From Ferruginibacter sp. (GTDB lineage Bacteria; Bacteroidota; Bacteroidia; Chitinophagales; Chitinophagaceae): 64,000 nucleotides of DNA. The stretch lies in assembly GCA_019638525.1 (NCBI GenBank), contig JAHBTO010000002.1, forward strand, positions 310,001 through 374,000, read 5' to 3'. Position 1 is the first letter of the stretch. Each line of letters opens with the position of its first letter. This document shows, piece after piece, positions 9,628 to 18,114 of this stretch. The notes under the pieces were generated by a model. It searched no databases and was not told the DNA's origin. It saw nothing but the letters and a program-made list of their open reading frames with translations. Both the position numbers and the translations under genes were made by a program.

Positions 9628-9647
9628 GGCTGGATCTTCATCCAGCC
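9628..9647 (+). terminator. Hairpin, likely terminator
   Basis: GGCTGGAT (9628-9635) pairs perfectly with ATCCAGCC (9640-9647) around a CTTC loop, followed by TTAATTTTAT. It lies 170 bases after the acetyltransferase stop, so it ends either a long 3' UTR or an independent short transcript. A weaker hairpin (AAAACGAT/ATCGTTTT, 9496-9525) lies between them. Confidence 0.6.
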
Positions 9648-9744
9648 TTAATTTTATGTAAATGAAAAATAACCGTTCATCAATTTTTTATAATAATTAA
9701 AAAATATAAACTTAGCTTTCTAATATTGATTAATCATTTAAAGC

Positions 9745-10104
9745 ATGAAAAAATCACTTGTATTATTTTTTACCTTCCTGTTTGCCGGCATTGCCAATGC
9801 ACAAACCAAAATTAACCTTGATGATGTAAGTAAACATATAGGCGATAGTGTAACCGTATGCGGCCCGGTGGCAAGCATACGGTATTTTGAAAACACAAAC
9901 AGGAAACCAACATTTTTAAACATTGGCGACAAATTTCCTAATCAAAAAATAACATTGGTTATTTGGGAAGATGTGAGGAAAAACTTTAAGGAAGCGCCTG
10001 AAAGCCTGTTAAACAAAAAGATTTGCATAACCGGTCGTATCATATTGTATAAAGAAAAGCCCGAGATTGTGATTGAAAGGCCCGAACAGGTAACGTTAGA
10101 ATAA
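9745..10104 (+). CDS. Secreted OB-fold-like protein
   Basis: A 119-residue protein with a signal peptide (MKKSLVLFFTFLFAGIANAQ, cleavage after residue 20). The remaining 99 residues read as one OB-fold: DDVSKHIGDSVTVCGPVASI, then a strand pair, then KICITGRIILYKEKPEIVIERPEQV. This pattern is common in small exported Bacteroidetes proteins once called DNA-binding OB-fold proteins. A periplasmic location makes nucleic-acid binding uncertain. It converges with the next gene (6 bp between stops). Confidence 0.7.
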   Translation: MKKSLVLFFTFLFAGIANAQTKINLDDVSKHIGDSVTVCGPVASIRYFENTNRKPTFLNIGDKFPNQKITLVIWEDVRKNFKEAPESLLNKKICITGRIILYKEKPEIVIERPEQVTLE

Positions 10105-10110
10105 AAAGGC

Positions 10111-10794
10111 TTAATAATTTTTAATATAATATTTCACCCCGCCCACATTCATTACGGTATTTCCTGTTTTCATACTGCCACTGTAAAGTTCAAAAGATGA
10201 ATAGTATGTGATATTATACTGGCCAATAGATTTTATTTTACCACGATAAGCCTTGTCTTCAAAAGAGCCATAGTATGAAAGTAAAGTAGCGCCTACATTT
10301 TTAAGTTTTCCTTTTATATCAGCATTTTCGTAAGATGCATACCAGTTTATTGCAAGTGAACCAATCTTTTTAATATAACCCCTACATGCTTCATCATCGT
10401 AATTCAGATAATAATCAATACTTGTTGGGCCTATTGCTTTTAATTTACCTTTCAACGCATCATTTTCGTACGAGGCATAATAGGTAATTAAAATATTGCC
10501 AATATATTTCACTTTGCCACGCAGGGCTACATCGTCATTTTGAGTATAATATTCTACACGGCCAACATAAGGCTCCAAGTCGTTATTGTAATTCTCCTGG
10601 TAACCGATATACTTATCAAAACCCCATTTTAAGATATTGCCATCTTTAGTTAGATAGAGTTGAACATTTTCGGGAAGGGCAAATGCAAACACTTCAACCT
10701 GTCCCCGGCCTGCAATGGTAATTTTTGACAGGCTTTGCGAAAAACCATCAGCCAGTAAAAAAAATAAAACCGTAGCCAACAAAACCCTTTTCAT
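10111..10794 (-). CDS. Secreted protein of five exact 23-residue repeats
   Basis: A 227-residue protein with a signal peptide ending GFSQ near residue 20. After an irregular N-terminal part, residues 93-207 are built of five back-to-back units of exactly 23 residues starting at 93, 116, 139, 162 and 185. The pattern is G-K-x-K-x-I-G-x(4)-I-x-Y-Y-x-S-Y-E-x-x-x-x-K/R. The alternating hydrophobic and Tyr positions suggest a beta-solenoid or beta-sheet stack. I do not know the family. Similar KxIG / YYxSYE repeats occur in Bacteroidetes hypothetical proteins. A location in the periplasm or cell envelope is inferred only from the signal. Confidence 0.75.
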   Translation of the reverse strand: MKRVLLATVLFFLLADGFSQSLSKITIAGRGQVEVFAFALPENVQLYLTKDGNILKWGFDKYIGYQENYNNDLEPYVGRVEYYTQNDDVALRGKVKYIGNILITYYASYENDALKGKLKAIGPTSIDYYLNYDDEACRGYIKKIGSLAINWYASYENADIKGKLKNVGATLLSYYGSFEDKAYRGKIKSIGQYNITYYSSFELYSGSMKTGNTVMNVGGVKYYIKNY

Positions 10795-10895
10795 AGTGTT
10801 AATATCATTTAGGTGCCAATAAAGGTACGTACAAATAAAATATACCGGCAGGCTTAGAGTTTAATTACTCAACCCGAAAATTATTACATTGTGCT

Positions 10896-11477
10896 ATGAA
10901 AAAATTGTTTGTTATTATTATTTGCATAGCGGTTGCATCCTGTTCGCAAAAGAAATACAAAAACCCACACATCATCATCAATACCCGTTTGGGAGATATA
11001 GAAGTAGAGTTATTTCCCGACCAGGCTCCCAAAACAACGGCAGCATTTTTATCGTACATCGATTCGGGCTTTTATAAAAATTCATCTTTTTACAGGGTTT
11101 TAAAAACCGAAGACTTTCCAACTCCTACCAATACCGGCATTATTCAGGGTGGCATTTGGCAAACCAACCCGCAAAAAAAAGAATCGTTGCAAGGCATTGA
11201 ACTTGAAAGCACCAAACAAACCGGTTTATCACATCAGTCAGGAACAATTTCGCTGGCAAGAACAACGCCATCATCGGCTACCACCGAATTTTTTATCTGT
11301 ATCGGTGATCAGTCGCCGCTTGATGCAGGCAGGCGTGGCACCCCCGATGGGCTTGGATTTGCAGCTTTTGGAAAAGTTTTCAGCGGCATGGATGTGGTAA
11401 GGAAAATACAGGCACAAAAAAGCAGCGGCGATCATTTTGATGAAAAGATAGTGATTAATAATATTACAAGGCTTTAA
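10896..11477 (+). CDS. Lipoprotein peptidyl-prolyl cis-trans isomerase, cyclophilin type
   Basis: A 193-residue cyclophilin with a lipoprotein signal peptide (VASC, lipidated Cys16). It would isomerise prolyl bonds in periplasmic or outer-membrane proteins during folding. The cyclophilin core is recognisable: TRLGDIEVELFPDQAPKT, then FYRVLK (the F-x-R region), IIQGG, SGTISLARTTP, EFFICIGDQ, FAAFGKVFSGMDVV. An insertion (GGIWQTNPQKKESLQGIE) replaces the usual GDFT loop, as in Bacteroidetes paralogues. It is followed 30 bp later by another lipoprotein gene on the same strand. Confidence 0.9.
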   Translation: MKKLFVIIICIAVASCSQKKYKNPHIIINTRLGDIEVELFPDQAPKTTAAFLSYIDSGFYKNSSFYRVLKTEDFPTPTNTGIIQGGIWQTNPQKKESLQGIELESTKQTGLSHQSGTISLARTTPSSATTEFFICIGDQSPLDAGRRGTPDGLGFAAFGKVFSGMDVVRKIQAQKSSGDHFDEKIVINNITRL

Positions 11478-11507
11478 TAAAACAATTAACAACAGATTAA
11501 AAACAAA

Positions 11508-12164
11508 ATGAACAGGATTTTTCTTACTTCATTTTCACTCATTACAGGATTCATGTTTACTTCCTGTTCGTTCAGCAAAAAAACAACAGAAAAATATTTT
11601 GCAAAAGCAAAGCAACAGCAATACGATATGATTGCCGTGCCGGGCGTGCCTTTTAATGAACCCGGCTGGGACAGCACCATGAAAGGAAGGGTGTACTGGT
11701 CGAAATACCTGTATGACAAAGGCATTGCAAAAAATATCATGTATTCTGGCGGATCGGTGTACTCGCCTTATTATGAAGGTGAAATAATGGCTCTATATGC
11801 CATTGCATTGGGCATACCAAAAGAACATGTGTTTACCGAAACCAAGGCGCAGCACAGTACAGAGAACCTGTACTACGTTTTTTTAAAATCTAAAAAATTA
11901 GGGTTTACAAAAATTGCTTTGGCTACCGATCCTTTCCAGGCTAAACAATTGCGGCGCTTTGCGAAGAAAAAAATAGATCCGCCTGTTGATATCATCCCTT
12001 TTGTGATTGATACATTAATAAGCATACAACCAACCATGATAAACCCTGTTATTGATTATAAACAGGCATACAATAAAAATTTTGTTTCCATTAAAGAACG
12101 GGAATCGCTATGGAAAAGGTTAAAAGGCACATTGGGTAAAAACATTAACTACAACGCTTATTAA
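11508..12164 (+). CDS. Lipoprotein with DUF218 (YdcF/SanA-like) domain
   Basis: A 218-residue lipoprotein (FTSC, Cys20) with a DUF218 domain, the fold of YdcF, SanA and ElyC, which are implicated in envelope integrity. Family features are seen: the opening strand DMIAVPGVPF, a helix with RVYWSKYLYDKGIAKNIMYSGGSV, EGEIMALYAIALGIPKEHVFTE, the conserved STEN motif, and the LATDPFQAKQLRRFAKK segment. Its biochemical activity is not established for the family. It lies 30 bp after the cyclophilin gene and converges with the next gene. Confidence 0.8.
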   Translation: MNRIFLTSFSLITGFMFTSCSFSKKTTEKYFAKAKQQQYDMIAVPGVPFNEPGWDSTMKGRVYWSKYLYDKGIAKNIMYSGGSVYSPYYEGEIMALYAIALGIPKEHVFTETKAQHSTENLYYVFLKSKKLGFTKIALATDPFQAKQLRRFAKKKIDPPVDIIPFVIDTLISIQPTMINPVIDYKQAYNKNFVSIKERESLWKRLKGTLGKNINYNAY

Positions 12165-12182
12165 ACAATTGTTGTATAATTT

Positions 12183-15044
12183 TTAATTAGGGATAAAACC
12201 AACGGGTATGATAATTTCCCATCGGTTTTTCACCGAAGGGTGAAGCAAATCGGTATCCAACAAATGCGAAAACCTTACACCAAAGCTTACCGGCAATGCA
12301 TTCCATACTTTGGTATCAAAATAAATTTCGGCGCCGGTGCTGCGGTTTCTTATTTCGGTAAGATTGTTATTGACCCTTGCTTTTGCACCGGTATAATCAA
12401 AAAACGCATTGCCCCTTATGCGTTGAAAATATAAGATATTGGCAAAACCCCAATCGGGGTACACAATGGGGAAATGATAGTTGGCGCCTAACTTATACAT
12501 GCGCCTTGTGCTTAATGCTTCGTAGCCTCTTGAATAAGAAAATATTTTGCTAAACAGGTCGGGAAAACTATCACGGTATTGATAAGCCACATTTAAAACC
12601 AGGCTATGGTTTACAAACAGGCCCGGGAAATAAAAAGCACTGTTGGCAACAAACTTATGGCTTCTGCTAAAATCGCCGAATGCTTTACGGTAATTAAAAG
12701 ACAGGGCCTGCGCCCATCTTGGATTAATGTGCTGCCTTGCCTGCTGACTTACATTACTGAAACTTAAAAAGGCATCCATATATTGTACAGCCTTGTTATT
12801 AAAAATATTTTTACCTACTCCCCTGTAATAATATTGCTCAAGGTTGTAACCGCCGCCAACATTAAGAAACTTATTTGTAAGGCCACCTACAAAACGCAAC
12901 GGGATATAAAGGCCAGCCCTAGCCTTTGCAGCGTTATAACTTACCGTTTTGCCAATAGCCGTATCAATGTTACGGTTAAAACTTGCTTCGGCGCTTACAC
13001 CTAATACAGGGAACCATCCTGCATAAGCGCCCGCAAAACCAATAGTATGGCTTTTGTCGGTACGGTTATAAGTATAAGTGATATTACTGTTTACACTGCT
13101 AAGTACATTATCGCTGTATAAAGTATAGCCAAACTCCGGATCATCAATAACAGGCCTCCAGCTATGAAAATTAAAAAGATGCAAAGCCTTTCTGTAACGG
13201 GTTACTTCATTTTTAATACTGCCGGTTGGTCTTTGTTCAAAATTACTGTCGTTTAATGTATAGATGGCGCCAGTTGCAGCAAACGTACTCATCGAATCGG
13301 TAAAATAACGATCGCTTGCAGCCAGCCTGAATTTGTTTAGTGCCCATTCCTGCTGCCCGGCAGTAATCTTAGCAATACGGTATCCCTGTGCATTAAAAGC
13401 AGATACAACCAAATCTCCCTTATCATTTACAGACGGGGCATACATGCCATTGCTGTTTTGCGTAACCCTATACAATTTTTTATTGGTCATTGTATAAGCA
13501 AATACTTTATCGGCATTTTCGTTCATAATGTTAAAATAAATGGTATCGCCTTTTACAAATGGATAACCAATTACATTATAGCTAAAAACAGTAAGATCAT
13601 TCATTGAACCTGTTTGTAGGTTAATTTTCATAAGCATCATATTACCTTGCCGGTTTCTTACTGCAGCAACAGCCGTATGTGCATCAATATATTTTGGATG
13701 AGTTATAAAATAATTATTTGCATTTTTTAGTTTTAAAATAAGTTTACCGTTTGTGGCATCAATCCTGCATAAGTTGCAGGTTCCATCAGGGTTTACGTTT
13801 ACAGCTAATATTTCTGTGCCTGCATCATTAATATCAGGTGAAAAAAATTTCGATTTAAAAGTAACCTGTCTTTGTTGGCCTGTATAGATATCAATCATCT
13901 TTATCACACTGTAATCCCTGTTTGCCCATCTTGCATCCGATTGGTAAGCGGCATATACAATTTTCCCATTTTTATAACTATAATAATCATCAATGCCAAT
14001 ATCCCTTACCCGCAGTTTTTTTTCTTTATTATTTGATAAAATATAAAAAGCATTTATTTCTTTATACGATTTTTTTGTTACCAGTATGCTGTCGTCATTA
14101 ATAAAATGAGGAAACTCATAATCGGCTACATTGTTTTTTTGTTCTTTGGATATAAATGTAAAAGCAGTTTCAGTTTCAGCTTTTCCTTTAAAAGATTTTT
14201 CCTTAAAATACTGCATGGCATCCTGCCCAAATTGTTGATATGATTTACCGGAATATCTTTCAATGGCTTTATTAAAAGGATAAAATAAGCCCCTGAACCT
14301 TACTGCATCATTGGTTACCTTGAGCCAGAAATCCTGTCCGTATTTTTCATAACCATAGGCTGTTAACAGGTAACCAAGCTCGTAATGGCCCGGTATATAC
14401 TTTCTTAATGAACCATTACGTAAGGTCATCCAGGGATAATTTTTACTCTCTAGCCATAAAGATTTAAAGCCATTATAAAACGAAGGCATACGCCCCCTAC
14501 CCTGTGCACTTACCAATGTTTCCTGCCAAACAGCATCACCTTCAAAAAAATAATCAGGTATCGTGATGCCATTTGCCAGCAACTGCCCTTCTTGCCCCAA
14601 TAAAAAAGAAAATACTTTAGTAAATCCTTTATTAAAATTGCTTAGCTGTTGTATATGCCTGTTTTCGTGAATCGCCAGGTTATCGTCCCATCGTAAGCTG
14701 CCGGTTGAAAAACTGTTTTGCGGCGGCATCATATAAAACTCACTTAATACCGGAGCCTGCCGCACATAAGCATTTGAAAGGGTGGTTCGGTTCAATAAAA
14801 CAATATTCCATTTTTTTTGTTTACCTCCAATAGTTGCTGCTGTTGAATCGCCCAGTAACTTCATGATATTGGCAATGCGGTTAGCCTGCCTGTTTAATTC
14901 TTTAGGAAAAATAACACGTACGGTTTTGTTATTGATTTGAAGCCAGCGTTCAGATGCAGGGTTGCCTCCAAAATTTTGTGCTGTTACCCAATACACCTGC
15001 AATAAAAAAATGATTGAAATTAATGACTTCAATTTTTTCATCAA
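12183..15044 (-). CDS. Envelope metallopeptidase-like protein with beta-propeller and C-terminal beta-barrel
   Basis: A 953-residue exported protein (signal peptide to about residue 22). The N-terminal part has HENRH (126-130), a classical HExxH zinc motif, and a downstream FFEGDAVWQE with E168 as a likely third ligand, the arrangement of gluzincin (MA clan) peptidases. Residues about 290-590 are repeated strands with DG, NDKGD and DDS turns, which resemble a TolB-like beta-propeller. The last 330 or so residues alternate polar and aromatic residues and end in a phenylalanine-rich strand (IIIPVGFIPN), as in outer-membrane barrels. The three-part reading comes from sequence patterns; no close named homologue is recognised. 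Substrate unknown. Confidence 0.7.
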   Translation of the reverse strand: MMKKLKSLISIIFLLQVYWVTAQNFGGNPASERWLQINNKTVRVIFPKELNRQANRIANIMKLLGDSTAATIGGKQKKWNIVLLNRTTLSNAYVRQAPVLSEFYMMPPQNSFSTGSLRWDDNLAIHENRHIQQLSNFNKGFTKVFSFLLGQEGQLLANGITIPDYFFEGDAVWQETLVSAQGRGRMPSFYNGFKSLWLESKNYPWMTLRNGSLRKYIPGHYELGYLLTAYGYEKYGQDFWLKVTNDAVRFRGLFYPFNKAIERYSGKSYQQFGQDAMQYFKEKSFKGKAETETAFTFISKEQKNNVADYEFPHFINDDSILVTKKSYKEINAFYILSNNKEKKLRVRDIGIDDYYSYKNGKIVYAAYQSDARWANRDYSVIKMIDIYTGQQRQVTFKSKFFSPDINDAGTEILAVNVNPDGTCNLCRIDATNGKLILKLKNANNYFITHPKYIDAHTAVAAVRNRQGNMMLMKINLQTGSMNDLTVFSYNVIGYPFVKGDTIYFNIMNENADKVFAYTMTNKKLYRVTQNSNGMYAPSVNDKGDLVVSAFNAQGYRIAKITAGQQEWALNKFRLAASDRYFTDSMSTFAATGAIYTLNDSNFEQRPTGSIKNEVTRYRKALHLFNFHSWRPVIDDPEFGYTLYSDNVLSSVNSNITYTYNRTDKSHTIGFAGAYAGWFPVLGVSAEASFNRNIDTAIGKTVSYNAAKARAGLYIPLRFVGGLTNKFLNVGGGYNLEQYYYRGVGKNIFNNKAVQYMDAFLSFSNVSQQARQHINPRWAQALSFNYRKAFGDFSRSHKFVANSAFYFPGLFVNHSLVLNVAYQYRDSFPDLFSKIFSYSRGYEALSTRRMYKLGANYHFPIVYPDWGFANILYFQRIRGNAFFDYTGAKARVNNNLTEIRNRSTGAEIYFDTKVWNALPVSFGVRFSHLLDTDLLHPSVKNRWEIIIPVGFIPN

Positions 15045-15103
15045 CTAAAGTTAATGAATGTAAAAACATAAAAAACTGAAGCGAAACTGAAGTTTAAAAA
15101 AAA

Positions 15104-15131
15104 GAAAAACCTTCTTTCACGAAGGTTTTTC
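15104..15131 (-). terminator. Perfect 11-bp hairpin with T-run in the divergent spacer
   Basis: GAAAAACCTTC and GAAGGTTTTTC pair perfectly around a 6-base loop. On the minus strand the stem is followed by a run of eight T, the form of an intrinsic terminator. It lies 60 bases before the start of the metallopeptidase-like gene, in a divergent intergenic region where no gene ends. It therefore looks like the end of a short leader or small RNA (about 15110-15230) or an attenuator. A 5-bp stem (GGTAT/ATGCC) lies just upstream on that strand. Confidence 0.55.
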
Positions 15132-15268
15132 ATAGGCATCAGGGGTTGCATACCTGTAAAGCTACTGTAATTTATAAATATGCTGATTTTTGGCTCAAAA
15201 AACTGTTTTTTTGAAAAACATATTACAAACCAAATTAGTTTAGTACATTCGGTCATTAAAATTACTTC

Positions 15269-15628
15269 ATGAAACTATTTGTTGCCGGACTGCCTTATGA
15301 CCTTGATGATGCAGAGCTGATGGAAATTTTTGAAAAATTTGGAACCGTAATATCAGCCAAAGTGGCTATGGACAGGGATACAGGCAAAAGCAAAGGTTTT
15401 GGTTTTGTTGATATGCAAAATACCGATGAAGCCAAAGATGCTATTGAAAACCTTAAAGACATTTCGCTTGGTAAAAAACCGTTAGTTGTAAAAGAAGCCG
15501 ATGAAAAACCATCATCCCCGGGTGGAGTTTTCAGGCAAGGCGGCCACAGGCCCGGCGGCTCTAATAATAACCGTGGCGGATTTGATAACAACCGACGGGG
15601 TTTTAATAATAACCGCAGGGGTTATTGA
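15269..15628 (+). CDS. RNA-binding protein with one RRM and Gly/Arg/Asn tail
   Basis: A 119-residue protein with a single RNA recognition motif. RNP2 is LFVAGL (3-8) and RNP1 is KGFGFVDM (42-49). The Phe residues that stack on RNA bases are present. The RRM ends near residue 77, followed by a disordered tail of Gly, Arg and Asn (GGFDNNRRGFNNNRRGY) similar to RGG boxes. These small RRM proteins are common in Bacteroidetes and cyanobacteria, often cold-induced. A role in mRNA handling is inferred. It is monocistronic, bounded by a strong terminator at 15671-15696. Confidence 0.92.
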   Translation: MKLFVAGLPYDLDDAELMEIFEKFGTVISAKVAMDRDTGKSKGFGFVDMQNTDEAKDAIENLKDISLGKKPLVVKEADEKPSSPGGVFRQGGHRPGGSNNNRGGFDNNRRGFNNNRRGY

Positions 15629-15670
15629 TGAATTTTAAGAAGTTTTGAAAGCGTTGTATGAGAAAATATT

Positions 15671-15696
15671 AAAGCAGCAGTATTACCTGCTGCTTT
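15671..15696 (+). terminator. Intrinsic terminator after the RRM gene
   Basis: AAAGCAGCAG (15671-15680) pairs perfectly with CTGCTGCTTT (15687-15696) around TATTAC and continues into more T residues. It lies 43 bases after the stop codon of the RRM gene. Confidence 0.85.
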
Positions 15697-15731
15697 TTTA
15701 TAAATATGTTTAACTGATTGAAGTTAAAAAA

Positions 15732-16715
15732 ATGAAAGTAGCCATTACAGGAGCTGCAGGCCATTTAGGCGCCGCATTATTACAAGAAATATGCAAAAGG
15801 AAAATACCGGTGAAAGGCTTGTTCAGGGATGCCGATACCCGTTCGTGCAAAAGCCTGCCGGTAGAAATAGTTTATGGCGATATGTTGCAACCGGGGGTGC
15901 TAACTTCTTTATTTAATGATTGCGATGCGGTGATACATTGTGCTGCTGTTATCTCTGTAAACGCCGACCCCACCGGCATTGTTCATCAAACAAATGTAAC
16001 AGGTACTCAAATGGCTATTGATGCTGCTCTAAACTGCGGAGTGAAAAGGTTCATACATATTAGTTCCATTCATGCATTTCAGCAACAGCCAAGTTTTGAA
16101 ATTTTAGATGAACAGCGGGCGCCTGTAACCAAAAAAGCTTTTGCTTACGACCGTTCAAAACTTGAAGGGCAACGGGTTGCATTGGCCGCTATTAACCATG
16201 GAATGGAAGTAGTTGTATTGCATCCAACATCCATCATTGGCCCTTACGATTATAAACCATCGCTGATGGGACAAGTAATCATCAACCTGTATAAAGGAAA
16301 GCTTCCTTTTGTTTTTAAAGGTGGTTTTGATTTTTGCGATTGCCGTGATGTGGCCCATGCCATTGTAAATTCATTAACCTTAGGACGTAGCGGACAGGCA
16401 TACCTGTTGGGAGGAAAATGGCATAGCCTGAAGCAACTGGCTGCATTTATTTCATCTGCCTCATCCAAAAAAATAAACCCGATAGCATTGCCTAAACTTG
16501 CAGCAATTGCAGGATTACCCTTTGTAAATCTATTAGCCGTTATAAAACATAAGGACCCACTTTATAGTATAGAAGCGGTGGAAGCTTTGTTTACCGGCAA
16601 CCGGTTTATAAGCAGCGCTAAAGCTATAAAAGAACTGAAGTATGCCATAAGGCCTTTTGAACAAACGGTTCACGATACATTTGAGTGGTTTAATAATAAT
16701 GGTTATCTTGATTAA
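15732..16715 (+). CDS. NAD(P)-dependent epimerase/dehydratase (extended SDR)
   Basis: A 327-residue extended short-chain dehydrogenase. The Rossmann motif is ITGAAGHLGAAL (residues 4-15), the acidic VYGDM follows beta3, and the active site shows the ISSIHAF Ser region with Y-x-x-x-K as YDRSK (137-141). The overall pattern is that of dihydroflavonol-4-reductase-like or NAD(P)H-binding family proteins; the true substrate in bacteria is not known. It is followed 38 bp later by a steroid-reductase-like membrane protein, which may act on the same lipid, though this is only suggested by proximity. Confidence 0.88.
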   Translation: MKVAITGAAGHLGAALLQEICKRKIPVKGLFRDADTRSCKSLPVEIVYGDMLQPGVLTSLFNDCDAVIHCAAVISVNADPTGIVHQTNVTGTQMAIDAALNCGVKRFIHISSIHAFQQQPSFEILDEQRAPVTKKAFAYDRSKLEGQRVALAAINHGMEVVVLHPTSIIGPYDYKPSLMGQVIINLYKGKLPFVFKGGFDFCDCRDVAHAIVNSLTLGRSGQAYLLGGKWHSLKQLAAFISSASSKKINPIALPKLAAIAGLPFVNLLAVIKHKDPLYSIEAVEALFTGNRFISSAKAIKELKYAIRPFEQTVHDTFEWFNNNGYLD

Positions 16716-16753
16716 GATTACCAACAACAACTGCAACTTGTATAATATTTTTT

Positions 16754-17515
16754 ATGCTGATTTCCTTTGATACTTACAGGCTGATTATCTATATATGGAT
16801 TGGAATTGCTATCGGCATATTTTTTATTTTACTTAAAATAACGGCACCGTATGGCCGCCACAGTTCTTCAAAATGGGGACCGCAGATAGACAATCACTAT
16901 GGTTGGTTGCTGATGGAATTACCGGCGCTGTCGGCAATGTTGTATGTGTTGGTGAAAACTTTTCCCTATCAAAACTTACCTATCAGCATCATGATTGGGT
17001 TGTATTGCCTTCATTATATAAACCGCACTTTTATCTTCCCTTTCAGGCTGCATACAAAGGGCAAAAAAATGCCTGTAGTGATTATGGCATCAGGTATTTT
17101 CTTTAACCTGGCAAATACATTTTTGATGGGTTATTATTTCATTCACTTTGCTAAATATGATATTAACTGGTTGTATAGTTTAAAATTCATTATCGGGATT
17201 ATTTTATTTTTTTGCGGTGTTTTAATAAACTGGAAAGCCGATAACATATTAATCCATTTACGCAAACCCGATGAAGTGGATTATAAAATTCCGCAAGGTT
17301 GGTTATTTACATACATCAGTTGCCCAAATATGCTGGGAGAATTAATTGAATGGGCTGGGTTTGCCATTCTTTGCTGGAATATGCCAGCAGTGGCATTTTT
17401 TATATGGAGTGCTGCCAACCTTATCCCGAGAGCAATGGCACATCATAGATGGTATAATAAACAATTTATTGAATACCCAAAAGAAAGAAAAGCTATAATA
17501 CCGCTGTTTTTTTAA
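16754..17515 (+). CDS. Membrane protein of the steroid 5-alpha-reductase family
   Basis: A 253-residue integral membrane protein with about six hydrophobic segments. The second half carries the family signature: NRTFIFPFRL, then ISCPNMLGELIEWAGFA, and a C-terminal AMAHHRWYNKQFIEYPKERKAIIPLFF, close to the ending of SRD5A1-type 3-oxo-5-alpha-steroid 4-dehydrogenases. The family reduces an enone double bond with NADPH. Bacterial members probably act on other lipids. The stop overlaps the stop of the convergent acetyltransferase gene by 4 bp. Confidence 0.85.
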   Translation: MLISFDTYRLIIYIWIGIAIGIFFILLKITAPYGRHSSSKWGPQIDNHYGWLLMELPALSAMLYVLVKTFPYQNLPISIMIGLYCLHYINRTFIFPFRLHTKGKKMPVVIMASGIFFNLANTFLMGYYFIHFAKYDINWLYSLKFIIGIILFFCGVLINWKADNILIHLRKPDEVDYKIPQGWLFTYISCPNMLGELIEWAGFAILCWNMPAVAFFIWSAANLIPRAMAHHRWYNKQFIEYPKERKAIIPLFF

Positions 17516-18048
17516 ACCTGTAAAGCTTTCCATTCATCTTCCATTATTGCCATATCCACCATACTAAGGTATGCATCTTTATACCAAAGTATATCTTTTG
17601 AAATGCCTTCTATCTTTAAACCACATTGCAGGTAACAATTTAATGCAGCCTTATTATTTTCATAAACACCTAATGCAATACGATGCAAACCTAATTCTTC
17701 AAATCCAATTTTAAGAACCGCATTTATCATTTGCTTACCAATACCTCTTCCCCGAAAAGCAGTACTAACAAACACCCTGCTTATACGGGATGATTTATTT
17801 TTCCAACTGATGCTACCAAGTGAAATATGCCCCGCTGTTTCTCCTGTACTACTTTCAACAGCTTTAAAAACAAATGCATCCGACTGGCCGGGCATATTTG
17901 TATCCTGCACATACCATTGCATGCTATCTATTGTTAAAGGAAAACTGAATAAAGATCCCGACCAGCTTGTAAGTAATTCTTCTGTATCAATCCAATCTAT
18001 CAATTGCTGAAAATCTGCGGCTGTAAAGGGTTTTAATACTATCATCAA
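17512..18048 (-). CDS. GNAT family N-acetyltransferase (RimJ/RimL-like)
   Basis: A 178-residue GNAT protein. Residues about 90-110 (ISRVFVSTAFRGRGIGKQMI) contain the R-G-x-G-I-G acetyl-CoA loop, and GLHRIALGVYENNKAALNCYLQCGL holds the N-K-A-A motif of the RimJ/RimL branch. Members acetylate ribosomal protein N-termini, small molecules or antibiotics. There is no way to choose here. It shares 4 bp with the end of the steroid-reductase-like gene on the other strand. Confidence 0.87.
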   Translation of the reverse strand: MMIVLKPFTAADFQQLIDWIDTEELLTSWSGSLFSFPLTIDSMQWYVQDTNMPGQSDAFVFKAVESSTGETAGHISLGSISWKNKSSRISRVFVSTAFRGRGIGKQMINAVLKIGFEELGLHRIALGVYENNKAALNCYLQCGLKIEGISKDILWYKDAYLSMVDMAIMEDEWKALQV

Positions 18049-18114
18049 TTTATTTACAAACTATTTGCTAAAGTAGATTTGCTAATTTAGGTTTTTAAAA
18101 TAAGAAGTTGTTGT

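Noticed and set aside
15041..15256. 71-codon minus-strand frame in the divergent spacer before the metallopeptidase-like gene
   Set aside because: It runs through the terminator hairpin, is Phe-rich from the T-run and overlaps the start of the real gene. A structured leader is the better reading.
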